DNA of 64,000 bases, taken from positions 789,501-853,500 of the forward strand of contig JAUIRK010000157.1 in the NCBI GenBank assembly GCA_030549495.1. The letters run 5' to 3'. The notes beneath the pieces were generated by a model that did not search any database, was not told where the DNA came from, and saw only the letters and a program-made list of their open reading frames with translations. Origin of the DNA: Nectonema munidae (lineage: Eukaryota > Nematomorpha > Nectonematoida > Nectonematidae). This document shows, piece after piece, positions 1 to 12,000 of this stretch. Each line of letters starts with the position of its first letter. The stretch's first letter is position 1. Made by a program: the position numbers and the translations under genes.

Positions 1-165
1 CACCATCTTTTCCAGTCAATGCCAAACTATACAAGCCTATGCTGAAATGTTAATGTTGTGCTATCAAATCAGAATTCTCGATTTACAGATTCAAAAATTC
101 TATTTCTAATCGTAGTTTTTTAAAAGTACAATTAAATATATTTAACTATTTTATTCAATCTAAAC

Positions 166-2891
166 CAGTGCTTCTCAACGTGGGGCATACGCCCCACTGG
201 TGGGGCGTAGAGAATTTGAGGTGGGCGTGTGGGTTTTGAGGTGGGCGGGGAAAAGTGGTTTCGAGGTGGGCTTAGGCCTTAGAGGTTTTGTAATGGATTA
301 TGAGCGTTTTGTGATGGGGTATAATAGAGGGCTTTTTGTTGCATTTTTGTGTTTTAGACCATTTTATGAAGTACATTTTTTGTGATTTTTGAGATTGTGA
401 AGTTTATTGGCGGTAAAGAAGAGGATGAAGCTTCTCAAAAGATAAAAGGAAATTTATAGAATTGAATAAACCAAAAACATATAAATATAAACAATTGAGT
501 GTACATTTTCAAAACTTTCATAAACTTAACAAATTTTATGCTTAAGATAATCACTTTAAAAAATATACATTACCTTAAAAAAAATCAAGTTTTCTACTTT
601 ATAGAGTAAAAAAATAGGGACTTCGACATTTTAGTTAATCCAAAATTTAAGCAAAAAAATATTTACAGCTTTGGCTTATTGACAATTCTGGTGTATTTAA
701 TAACAATCTGACATTATTTGAAAAATAAAGTTTTGCAAAGTTTGAACTTGGTAGAAACTTTTAAACAAAGTTATTTAACAAAACGTTTGTAACGTAATTT
801 TTGTGAACCAATTACGTTGAAATATTTATAGTCTAACTTAGATTAATAATTTAATGACAATGAAAACTAAAAATTTTTAGAATTCATATGAACTTTACAA
901 TTCAATTTTTCGAATTTGTTTAATACTTTAAAAAAAGTTTTATATATATTTCTTATATTTTTTCCTTTTTTCAAATCTGATCTCTCTATTTAAGAAGTGA
1001 AATCTACAGGAAAAAAGAAGATACGTCAGTATTCAGGGGAGTTTTAAAAGTTTGGTTTTATACCCTCTATTAATGATGAAAAAATGCTATTCTGTCTTTT
1101 ATGTCACCAAACTCTGAGCAATGAATCGATGAAACTTGGCCGTCTTGAGGCACATTTAAAGTCTAAATACCAAAGTTCTGCGAATTTCGATATTAATCAT
1201 ATCAAATCTTTAAAAGAAAAATTTGAAAAACGGCTTACTATAAAAAGTCTGGTCACCGGACAGACTGATAGCATCAACCGTACTCTCAAAGCAAGTTATG
1301 GAATTTCTCTTCTCATTGCTAAAGCAGGTAAGAATCACACAATAGGAGAGGAGTTGATTAAACCCTCAATATCTTCATTTATTAAAACAGTATTGGGCAG
1401 AGAAGAAAGTCTCGTTACTTCTATGCCTCTTAGTAATGACACTGTGAGAAGAAGAATAAATGAAATGAGTGATGATGTGAAAAACTTCAATCAAAAAAAT
1501 TTTCGCTACAAATAGACGAATGCACTTTGAAAAACAACGAAGCTTTATTGATGGCTTATGTGAGATATATTGACAATGAACAGTTTTTGAATTAAGGACG
1601 AAAATCCAGATTTATTTACCGTACATTGTGTTATACATAGAGAAAATTTGGTGGCCAAAAACATATCACCTCCTCTCAATGAGGTACTAAAATCAGTAAT
1701 AAGTTGTATAAATGTTATCAAATCTAATGCAAAATCTGAGCGCCTCTTTAAAAAATTTTGTTAGGATAGCAGTGCCAATCATGTGAAGCTTATTCTTAAT
1801 ACTGATATAAGGTGGCTTTCTAAAGGCAATTGCTTGAAAATATTTATGGAACTATTTGAAGAGCTGAGTATATTTTTAGCCGACAACCCCGAAATGACGC
1901 ATCTGAAAACAGTTAATGGTAAAACATATTTAAGCTATTTAACAGACATTTTTGACAAATTAAATATGCTAAACAAACAACTTCAGGGAAAAAATAAGAC
2001 ACTTATAGATGTTAAAACAAAGATATCTGGCTTTATACCACTAATTGGACTATGGCAAAAACAACTTTTCGCTAACAGGTTTGATGAATTCCACTGGCTC
2101 AGCATATATAAGCCAAACGAAAATGCCTTAATTATTATTCTTAATCATTTGAAAATTTTATCTGAAGATTTTCAAGAAAGGTTTTCTGACTTGAAAGAAA
2201 CTTGTTTTCCATCATGGGTAGCACAGCCAATGCTGGTGGATCTCTGTGATGTTCCACTTCACTATTCAAACGAAATTGCAGAATTACAAAATGATGCGTC
2301 GGTTCGAGCTCTATTTACGATAAAAGGTACAATGGCGTGGCTTTGTCATGAAGTTGAGGCGAAATACCCAAATTCAACTTTTTTTGCAAGAAAATTATTA
2401 CTACCATTTCCTTCTTCATATTTAGCAGAATGCGGTTTTAGCAGTGTAAATGATCTGGTCCTGAAAAAAAGAAATTCTTTAGATATTACCAAGCAAGGAG
2501 ATTTAAGACTGAAGTTAACTCAATTTTTACCAAATATAAAATCTCTGCAACAAACGCCAAGCACAAGGATCTCACTAATTTTTCAATTAAATAAAGTTTT
2601 GATATAAAAAAGCATTTTGCAGATCCTCATTTTTCCGAAGTGAAGCAAAATAAACTTTGACTTTCTCAGAAACTCTGTTATTTGCTCATAACAATAAAAA
2701 GTTTATTTAAGCACACGTCTTGATAAATCCCTTTTTGTATTATAGCTACTAAGAAAAATCAAGCCAGTAATGCAGTTGTAGTGAATAAAGTTCTAGAAAT
2801 TTTCATGAATAATATTTTTTATATAGGTGGGGCGCGAAGTTTTCGAGAGGCGTCTAGTGGGGCATGGACGTAAAAAGGTTGAGAAGCACTG
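166..2891 (+). mobile_element. hAT transposon, ZBED5/SCAND3-like transposase
   Basis: Ends CAGTGCTTCTCAAC and GTTGAGAAGCACTG are inverted copies, flanked by the 8-bp duplication ATCTAAAC at 158-165 and 2892-2899. Both subterminal regions are rich in GTGGGGC. Inside are transposase pieces: a BED-like zinc finger (CLLCHQTL, 1084-1515) and the hAT C-terminal dimerisation region (PSSYLAECGFSSVNDLVLKK, 1783-2607). The frame is broken between them, with a middle part missing or scrambled at 1516-1782. Perfect duplications mean a fairly recent insertion. Confidence 0.9.
1084..2607 (+). pseudogene. hAT transposase of the 166-2891 element
   Basis: The N-terminal piece 1084-1515 includes CLLCHQT, SIKS-like linker sequence and SMPLSNDTVRRRINEM, the region just before the first catalytic Asp; a short piece at 1512-1600 (IDECTL) resembles the following DES/DECT motif. 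1783-2607 covers ADIRWLSKGNCL-like sequence and runs to the C-terminus GDLRLKLTQFLPNIKSL, typical of the ZBED5/SCAND3 branch. At least one frameshift or deletion plus stops separate the two, so it is not functional. Confidence 0.8.
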
Positions 2892-2899
2892 ATCTAAAC

Positions 2900-3356
2900 T
2901 AATGAAGTCGCAATAATGGAGCGATACTTGTTAATGTGTGTATGTGTTAAGTCAAAGTTTTATTTTCAATATGCTACTCTGCCATTGTGCATGGAAAATT
3001 TCTAAATTCGCATGTTTTACATATTATATTTTTTTATAAAATTGTATACTATTTGAATGTTAAATCTTATCATTCGTGCTGGTGTAAGACAAAGTGGGGT
3101 AGACTTTCGTTATACAAAGCGAACTGACATTTTGGGTTTTATTAAAGTATGCGCCGATTTATATATAAAAAAATTTACAGATGTTTTACCTCCTATTGAT
3201 CCTTTTTCAGATATAAGAAAAATTTGAAACAACTCTACATAGTGCATCCTACAAATTTTTTGAAGATTCTCTTTCAAATCTTTAAAAAAACTTTAAGGTG
3301 AGGAAATTTTGATGCTGCATTTGTTCCTCTTACTAATTACCCCTTTTTCTATTTAG
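2900..3356. other. Intron between the hAT element and the first RhoGAP exon
   Basis: AT-rich sequence ending in the acceptor CTATTTAG before the exon at 3357. No exon for the missing half of the Sec14-like domain is seen here or at 1-165. Confidence 0.5.
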
Positions 3357-6300
3357 TCATAAGTTTGCGCAAAAAATTATTTACATAAACACCCTGCGCG
3401 AACTCAACCAAGTTACGAGTCTTTCCAAACTAAACATCTCCCCGGAAGTCATCGTGTACGTTCCTTTTGTTTTCACTCAAACGCCCTTCCTACAATCAAT
3501 CCTTCTTACTTTGAATGCTTGTGTTTTTCGAGCACCTCACCCCGCAGGACGTACATAAATATAATGCACCAAAGCGAATAGTTGCTTTTTTTTCTTTAAG
3601 TAATGCTTTGTTCATAAAAATAGAAAGGAGTCTCTTTTCTTACTCAAACTACTGAACACAAATTTGGATCGGAATAAATATTTGTTAAGAAACACTTGTT
3701 TAAAACATATGAAGTTTTCATTGTTTCGTTTGTAACCCTTTTAAGACCTAAAATATGGAGTTTTTTACATCAATACTTACATGGCAAAATTTGTCCATTT
3801 AAATGAACAACCTTACTTTTAAACTATCACCTATATTTAAAAGAAAAAATCTAAAATTGTGAAAAAAACTTAATTAAAAATAAAGCAAATGAACACAAAA
3901 CACCGAATTTCGAAAAACTGAAGATAATTCAAAAAAACAAAACAAAACATCATCTAGCAGATTTTTCACTTAAATACATTGTCTGAACATGTCGATTTAT
4001 AGGATTTTGAACATTCTATTAAAAATAGGTAAAAAAGCCTAAAAATAGGTTTAAATTTAATTATAGCACTTTTTCTAGGTTTACACTTTGCATGTAGAAA
4101 GGTAGCAGTCTTCTCGACTAAATGAAGCAGGTGGGTTCGGCCTGAATTTTCTCGATACTATTGAAATCTCTTGTAAGCCGATGGGTAAAGGATCTTGCTT
4201 TCATCGATAATTCAGTGACCTTTAATGACAAAGTCCGTCCTGCAAAGAGCGTGATTTTGCCAAAAAACTATGAACATTTTCCTGGGTCCAAATATTAATC
4301 ATCTTATTTTCTGTCTATATTTGAAGCAAGAAATGTTTTTAATACAGTTAATATTTGATCAAAAAGTTGGATTAGAAAACTTGGAATAGATGAAGGAAGA
4401 TATCTATAGACAAAACTAGGTCGCCTAAATTTTTCTAATTAGTTTTCAATTAAGTTCCTTCCAGTATTGTAATGATTATCTTCTTAAAATTATACTGTAA
4501 ATTTATTTTTTCCCCAAGAAGTTAATTCCTATTATGTATAGATAAGCATTATTTTTTATAAATGATCTTTTAAAAAGTTTCCTTCATAATAATCGTAAGA
4601 ACATGCTAAAACTAATTCCATTGTTAATAATAATTAAATATAACTAAAAATTGTAAGTTCTCTTGTATTTTGATCATCATCACTAAGCGTACACTCTGTG
4701 AAAGACCGGCTTCGGCTATTGAAGCCTCATTAGTTCCACTTTGGTGTTCAAACTATAAGGTTTGAACTGGCGTCCAGTGGCTGTACATGAACATCAACCA
4801 ACTAGCGATCAACACTTTGCTTCGATGGTCATTATGTACTTATGTATTGAATGTACCGTTACGGTCTCAAACCAATGTAGTAGTAGTATGGGACATTTCT
4901 CAGCATATATTGCTTGTAGTAATGATATATTTATAATTAAATAGTATTTTTAGTCATCAATAAAATATAATAAAACGCCTGATTTTTATTCATAATTAAG
5001 TTATGATAACATAAAAACTCGCAAATTTTTCGAAAAGAAAGCAAACTCAAACAAAACTCCGTCTCATGACATCAACAACGTACACTCGTAGGTTTATTCA
5101 TTCTTTTCCCTTCTCATCCATCACGTAAGTTTTACGCTTTTATTTGCAGCATAAATCTTTCCAAAAGGTCCAGCAGGGAAATTCCGAATCTTATCCTCGA
5201 TCTGACTGAATATATTTCCAAAGAATCTGGTATTTTTTATTTGTGTTTTTGACGGTTTGGTTACTAGTATGCATTTAAACAACTTTGACTGATTCAATTT
5301 AACTATATATTAAGGGATGACCGTGACTCTCAAAATTTATAAATATTAATCAATTTGGTTACAATTAGTATGGAAACGATGTTTTAAGCCAGGGGTCTTC
5401 AAGCTTTAACCCGTCGACCCCTTCATAGATGATTTGTTTTGTCCTCGAGTTTAATAAGACATGAAACCATTTTTTTGCATTTCTGATCATGAGCAATCAA
5501 TATGAATATTTAAAATAATAGTATATAAAATGATTTTATATGTTTATGAAATAACTTTCGGGACTATCTCGATTTTTTCCTGCCTAGAAATTAAATTGAT
5601 TCTTCATAACATAACCGACCTCTAGAAAACTAGGGTAATAATCGACCCTTAGAAAACTCGCACCGATCCAAGGGGGTGGCTATCGACGACTTTGGGGACC
5701 CCTGTTTTAAGCAAACTGTTAGTTTTTGGGATGGTAAATTTAATTTTTTAAAATTTTTATTGTTCGCTTCGTATTTGAAATTGATCTTAAACTGTCATTT
5801 ATCATTCATATATATCCAAGAAAACGCAGGATACAATATGCCTAACGCCTCTTAATGTACTTAAATACAAAATCATAAAAGTTTAAAAAACTTACATATC
5901 AAAATTTAGTAAGTACATATGGTGCATAAAATCAAATTTCAATATTGCTTGTAGTTTATAAAAATTTATATTATAGTTTTAATATAAATGTATAGATAGT
6001 TGAAGTTTTCAAATTCCAGTTTATTACTATTTGCTACAATGGGACACATTTTTTATAAACTTCAAATTATATTGAATCTATTTTTGCACCAGTTTCTAAG
6101 TTTGTTTTATCAAATATTAGTCTATAAATGAAAAGTTGCCTTCCTTAACTTTATATTACCTCTTCAAATAACATAACATTATTTATAACTAGTCATGTTC
6201 ACATCAATCTACTTATAAAATCTAAAGATTCCTCCATTAATTTATTATCACCGCCTCAAAATGCACATTTTAACTCATTTTCAAAACAATATTTACTAGT

Positions 6301-8830
6301 ATAGTCTGTTATGCAAAATTTTCGCTTGTATTGGAAGAAGAATATTACACAACACCCACTGTTAAGATTAATAACATGGGGAGTTAATTATTAAGCCTGA
6401 AGTTTAATAATTAATTCGCCGACGCACGGGTACCCACATAATTTATTTTGCTACAAAAATTTTGCTCATGCAGGACTATAATAGCAATATTAACTCGCAT
6501 AATATAAAAAAAACCTCTCAAATAGCAAGATTGCTCTATCTAACATTATTCATAGAAGAAACTTCTAAAGAATAAAAAAGAAGTTTAGCAGATTTTATAA
6601 TTAAAAGTAGGAAAGCTTATTCTTGTTTATCTTATTACGGTTAAGGTACCATGGAGTGTTTTCATCGAGAAGGCACAATTGCGCCGCTTGTATCGAATCA
6701 TGAGGAAGGTAGGGTTTATGCGGGATCGAACCCAAGGCCTTGAGTTATCGAAACCCAGTATCTAACTAACCTTACTCACGCCCATATTTATTTCATATAT
6801 ATTAAAGTTAGTTTGAAAGGAGAAATTGCAAGAAATGTATACAAAAAAATTGAGAACATATAAAAAATGTTACAAAACAAAAATTTAATTCGCGATATTA
6901 AATTTCAAATCCAATACATCTCTAATGTATACTATGGGAAATAATGTTTTTTTAATATCAGAAAATCTCATTAGTCCTTCCGATACCGCAGTCCCGATTC
7001 TTTTTATTTTTAGGAGTGTTAAAAAAGTTAGATTGTATTTTTACTTTCTACAACACTTTAGAGCACCTACTAGGCACATATACACAGATTCATCATAAAG
7101 AATTTAGGTATGCACTGTTTTAAGAAACACATAAGAATCATAAATGAAATTTGAAATATTACGCATAATATGAAAAAGAAGTAGTGGAGTGAAACTCCAC
7201 GTTCCGTGTTTGATATAAGTAAAATGTAGTCCGATGTGCGAAGGGTAACACGAAGTTTAACTAAAATCAGTTCCGTTTTTCAGTGGTGAAAACAGAAAAT
7301 ATTTTTCGAAGAACATGCAACCTAAAGCTACTTGATGAAATTAAGAGCAAAATCAATGCAGGTCTTCTAATCTAATATTAATTAATAATGCTGAACGAAA
7401 ATACCGATGCTTTTTTAGGTATTAGCGTTGATTTCAATGAGCTAAATGATCCACATCTCGCAGCAACTCTCTTTAAAAGCTGTCTAAGATCTCCTGAATT
7501 AGAAATAATACCGCAACCATGGTTACAACGGATTCTCGAATCATCTTGTATTTTAACTTTTTTTACTTACTCATGTATTATCAACCACCTTCTAATTGTT
7601 AATCAAGAGTTTCTATAAAATCATATTAGATCATTGAGTAAAATCGACGAACCACAAAAACTGAAGCTATGCACTTAGGGCTTAACGGGTCCATAGTAGG
7701 GATACCATTTCCTGGTTTTTAAACTTTGTTCTAGGTTTCTTGTGTTTAATCTTGACTTTTTTGAAATATTAACTTGTAGGTTTTAACCCTTCAAAATGTG
7801 GATAAATATACTTTAATAAGATTTCTATCAATTTTTTTTAATTTCTTTACTTTCTTCTTGGGTAAAATCATATGATACGTAGATTCTGTATTTCCATAAG
7901 TCTGAATCAATTTGTACAAAACTTTAAAGTTTCTAAACAAAAATGGATTCAAGAAACTTGAACTGGAGAACAACTCCTAGTCTACAATCAAAGCTTTACC
8001 TATGCAATTTAAATTCTTTGTCAATGTTTAAATTTTTCTCTTATTTTTTAAAGTAAAATCTTAAAAAAAAAGAATTTTAATTATGATGAAAATTTTAAAA
8101 TATTGATATAGATTACGTGAAATGACACACGGATTATTAAATTGTTGCAAGTATTTAAGTTAATCTAAATTTATGAAAATACTAACTCATTCCGTTGAAC
8201 GATATTTTCCTCAAATCAACATTACATGCTCTGGCAAAACAACACAACAAATAACACATCATGTGTTACTTGGAGACCAAAAAGGACTACTGACAGATTT
8301 ACAAGACTGAACAAAATATAAATAGATAGGAAAAGATAATTCTTGATATTTTTAGTATATTAAATACCCCAATTTCCTTATTTTTCAAGAATCTAGGTTT
8401 ATTTTTAATCTAATATTGATTTTTCTAAAATTCATAATCGCAACACTGGTCTAGAGGTCATCCGCCATCATTTTGCTGATTATATTGATTTTTAATTTTA
8501 TATCCAAATTTAGTTAGCAAATCAGTTGATATCAAATCCTTGGCTTTAAAAACATCTTCCAAAATTAAAGAAGAAATTAATTCAACTGGCAACTACGTCT
8601 TTATGTTTTTGGGGAAGGTATGAATGAGTCTTTCTTGGCCTTTTGAAGAATAAAGTATAAATTTTAATTGTATTTAGGTTACTAGTTTTAGTAAATGCAA
8701 TAACATGGACGCGCACAATTTAGCAATTGTAATTGGTCCATCTCTTTTCTGGAAAGAAAGCATGTCATTGGAAAGAATAAATACACTTATTCTATTTGTG
8801 CAATACATTATTGAAGAATACAACAACTAA
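3357..8830 (+). CDS. RhoGAP68F: ARHGAP1/RhoGAP68F-like Rho GTPase-activating protein, 3' half
   Basis: Six exons with consistent phases: 3357-3455, 5150-5229, 7284-7361, 7419-7547, 8514-8617 and 8678-8830 (stop). They give 213 residues. The first exon (FAQKIIYINTLREL) matches the tail of the Sec14/CRAL-TRIO-like domain of ARHGAP1. The rest is a RhoGAP domain: the start helix IPNLILDLTEYI, the arginine-finger motif ENIFRRT, VDFNELNDPHLAATLFK, then NLAIVIGPSLFW with the conserved Asn. The protein ends soon after the domain, as in ARHGAP1. By family, the product speeds GTP hydrolysis on Rho/Cdc42-type GTPases in the cytoplasm. About half of the usual ~440 residues (the first part of the Sec14 domain) is missing and was not found at 1-3356. 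The segment around 8514-8617 is the least conserved. Identification is from remembered family motifs and was not searched. Confidence 0.85.
4680..4900. other. Intronic stretch with higher GC, unknown
   Basis: AGACCGGCTTCGGCTATTG then GGTTTGAACTGGCGTCCAG and CAACCAACTAGCGATCAAC. The composition differs from the surrounding AT-rich intron and GGTTTGAACT is B-box-like, so it might be a SINE, but no second copy was recognised here. Confidence 0.25.
5390..5704. mobile_element. Non-autonomous hAT element (315 bp)
   Basis: Ends CAGGGGTC and GACCCCTG, flanked by the perfect 8-bp duplication TTTTAAGC (5382-5389 and 5705-5712). There is no coding sequence. It lies in the intron between RhoGAP exons 2 and 3. 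Confidence 0.9.
6640..6785 (-). repeat. Possible tRNA-derived SINE fragment
   Basis: AAGGTACCATGGAGTGTTTTC, CGAGAAGGCACAATTGCGCC, GGGATCGAACCCAAGGCCTT and TAACCTTACTCACGCCC. Related lines recur at about 25500-25660 and 31500-31625 (GGTACCGTGGGTGTG, AAGGCACTG, CGAAGCCAGAGGCTTCCG). GGGATCGAACCC read on the minus strand resembles a tRNA B box. No A box was confirmed. Confidence 0.4.
7362..7418 (+). other. 57-nt intron inside the RhoGAP domain
   Basis: The exon ends AATGCA-G, the intron runs GTCTTC...TTTTTTAG, and the next exon starts GT-ATTAGC. Splicing restores a Gly codon between KSKINA and ISVDF, exactly where ARHGAP1 has a Gly. This fixes the junction and shows that introns near 60 nt are used in this genome. 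Confidence 0.85.
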
Positions 8831-8891
8831 CGATTATAAATTTCTAATCTATTGATACTATATCAAAGTATTTATTATATAAAATTATTTA

Positions 8892-8897
8892 AATAAA
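8892..8897 (+). terminator. Polyadenylation signal of the RhoGAP gene
   Basis: AATAAA lies 62 bp after the RhoGAP stop codon, the first canonical signal downstream. Cleavage shortly after it would end the transcript before the stop codon of the convergent zinc-finger gene. Confidence 0.5.
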
Positions 8898-8953
8898 ACA
8901 ATATTTTCATTTTTTTAAAGAAACTCTTTATGGATAGATAAAAATAGTTGTTG

Positions 8954-8959
8954 TTTATT
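8954..8959 (-). terminator. Polyadenylation signal of the MEP-1-like gene
   Basis: TTTATT on the plus strand reads AATAAA on the minus strand, about 140 nt past the zinc-finger stop codon at 9099. The two convergent 3' UTRs would be almost adjacent or would overlap slightly. Confidence 0.4.
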
Positions 8960-9098
8960 TACATGACAAGATAGAATAAAAATAAAGGTTTTTAGTACAT
9001 AACCGTGTTCCAAATAACTTCATCACATCTGAAAATAAATTTGTTAAAAAAGAGGCACAAAAATATACTCCAAAAAGATACATTTCAAATACATTATG

Positions 9099-12000
9099 CT
9101 ATGAATGAGAAGCTGCGGCAATCTGTTCTTCGCTGTGCTGTCCAAACATTGAAGACGCAAAAAAATTGTTTACAATAACTTCATCACAGGGCGGTACATT
9201 GTTTTTAAAGGCAAAAAGAGAATCAATAAAAGTTGAGATATGATACTGATTAATATGACGTTCTAGACTGAGTAATGTGTTTGGCGAGATTTTGACATTG
9301 CAAATTTTGCAAATTTGTTCTTTTAAATTACTGTCAATGGCAACATCGTAATTCAGATGATTGTTGGTTACATGTCGAATATATTCTGTTAAGAATTTAT
9401 AAGTATTCGAACAAAAACAACATTTAACCCCAATGTCTTCCTTGATAATTTTAATTTCTTGATCATCTTTAGGACTATCATTAGGGTTCGTTTGATTATT
9501 CTGTTTTAGTAATGAAAAAGAAGGGAACATTGAGGCTGTTTGAATGCTAATGTAGTTGTTGATTGGATCGAAGTGAGGATAGGTGTTGAGACGGCATGGA
9601 GACTGGTAACTTTTATGATGGATTTCAATGTGCTTAAGTAAGGATTCTTTGCACTCATAGATACACTTGCAAAGAGTACAACTAAATATAGAATTTACAT
9701 GCATTGTTATTATATTCAAATTAACTATAAACAATAATCGATTAAGTAATAATAATCTATGCTTCAAAGTTCGTCTTCTCTATCATACCTATGTACGTAA
9801 ATTAGTGTTAAAAGATTTATGGGAACTAAGTCGGATTGTCATATCGGTGCTTATTAAGAGTTGATGTTGCTAATTTAATCCGCTAAAGTAATCCTGCGAC
9901 TGCAACTCCATTTATATATATTTTTAAACGATGACGACCTATTTATAATTATGCGCCTTTGGCTTTAAAAAGTTATAATTAACCGGAATCAATTATTTTA
10001 TTCAAATAGTGTAAGAGTATCCAAATTCAAATGATATAAAATTGCTTAGAAATATCAGATGACATATACTGATTGTCGAATTGATGGTCATTAAAAGATG
10101 CCTTGAACCCCAAACGCTTTTGCTTTCAAGGCAAAATGTCTTCAACATAATTTTAAAAAACGATTTTAAACATAATTTATTGTTGTTCCTTTACAGGGTT
10201 GTGTAATAAAAAAAAGTTCATTTTTTAATGGAATTTTCGAGACCTTTTTCTATTAGTCGCAAAAACGTAATGTTAGGCAGACTAAAATGATAAAATCTTT
10301 AAATTTAATTTTTAATCTAACAATTATGAATATAACTGTCTTTTGGTCGCAATAATCCTTATCAAAGAGTGCCTAACCCTCCACAGACTCCGATTCCACA
10401 ACCCTGGCTAGAATCACTAATCCCTGCATACTTTTCTATACATCTACATCCTACATACACCTATTCACATTTCAGTAGAAGGCTATTTACAAAGCGGTTG
10501 TTATTTGTCTGCGCCAATAAGTGAAGAATACTGTAGTATTATTATTAAGACGCTAGTGTTAATTATGGGGATTCAATACTTAAAAATATTTTTCATTGAT
10601 TATTATGCTTAACGAATGATTATTTTTAATTAAAAAACGCTTTTTCCAAAAAATTTTAAAGGAATTTTAGATTGATTAAATTAGCAAAGAAAATTTATTT
10701 TTTCTTTTGGTCACGCTCTTTAAGGCAATGTTGGTTCCTAAGCCTTTTGTCAACAAAAAAAGACTGAGAAACACTGGTCTAGATCTTTGGGTTTGATAGT
10801 TGAAACACCGCGTCAAACCTTTGTTTAGTTCGAACGAACACTGAAAATTGGCCCTAAAGGATACCTTTAGGCTTAATTAAAAATAGATACATTTAGTCAA
10901 TTTTGAAGCATTCCTTATTTTATCTTTTAAGCACAATGGGACACCAGTGTCCAAAAATGGTCGCTTAAGTTTTATGAAAACTCATCGGGAAAAAAGTAGA
11001 GGATAGAAAACGAATGTTTTTTAGTCCTACTGTATTTTGGGTTAAGGTATTTTTCAAGATCGGATTAGTTATTCATGCAATCTAGACACGAAACTATAAG
11101 AATCCAGAGTAGTACATTTTAGCTTACAATTCATTCGGACTTTATACATCAGTGTTGCATATTAAAACGCTTTTAAAATTTTGGAAATACCAGGACGATT
11201 GTAAAAAGTCATTAATTAAAATAAGGATTTAGGATTTCCCAATCTGTAGGCCATGACCGCTTCAGGGTGCTAAATTAAAAACAGTGAGTAGTCATGAAAC
11301 ACCTTGAGTTTCTAAATGATTGTGGCCCTAATAATACTGTGAACTCAATGTGTTTCATTTAAAACATCTGTACGTTAGGGTGCCAAGACCATATAAAAGG
11401 TATCATGTTATGGTGCGAGTTTGAAAGGCTTGGTTTTGAAGTAAGTAAGTGAGAAAACAAAAATCATATACGGTTTATATGTACTTTCTACTCTACCTTA
11501 CGAGAAACTCTGATAAATACGACTTTCTTGATCCAAACCCTCTACTCGGTTTTGTAACATTGCTCAATGGAATTGGCTTAGCAGCCAAAGCTTAATACTG
11601 TTCTTAAGAAAATAAGAGCATACTTTTGTGTAAAACTAATTATATACAGTAAACGCTTGTGTTTAATACGCTAACGTGGAAATTCGCATGTTCACAAACT
11701 TTTCTATTTCAACTTTTTTCCTTGGATTAAATTCTGTTTACGTAAATAACCCGCACCCTCGTTTTTAATCAATAAATCTTGACAAAAAAGGGCAGATTAA
11801 ACGTACTTTAAAATAATAAGTCTAAATTAATAAGTTACATGTATTGGTTATCTGAGAGAAAATCGATGGAATGAGCAGTAGACATGTGGGAAATGAAATC
11901 ATTGAGTGAGACTATGGTTTCTTTACAATAAGTACACGTTTTTGGCACAAAACTTTTCTCCATCATTGAAACAAAGTTAGATATCAACATGAAGTGTTTC

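Noticed and set aside
4080-4260. Less AT-rich intronic stretch as a possible exon
   Set aside because: No frame with splice sites fits between RhoGAP exons 3357-3455 and 5150-5229, which already join in phase.
10196-10408. Inverted CAGGGTTGTG and CACAACCCTG pair
   Set aside because: Only 10 bp match and the flanks show no target duplication, so it may be chance.
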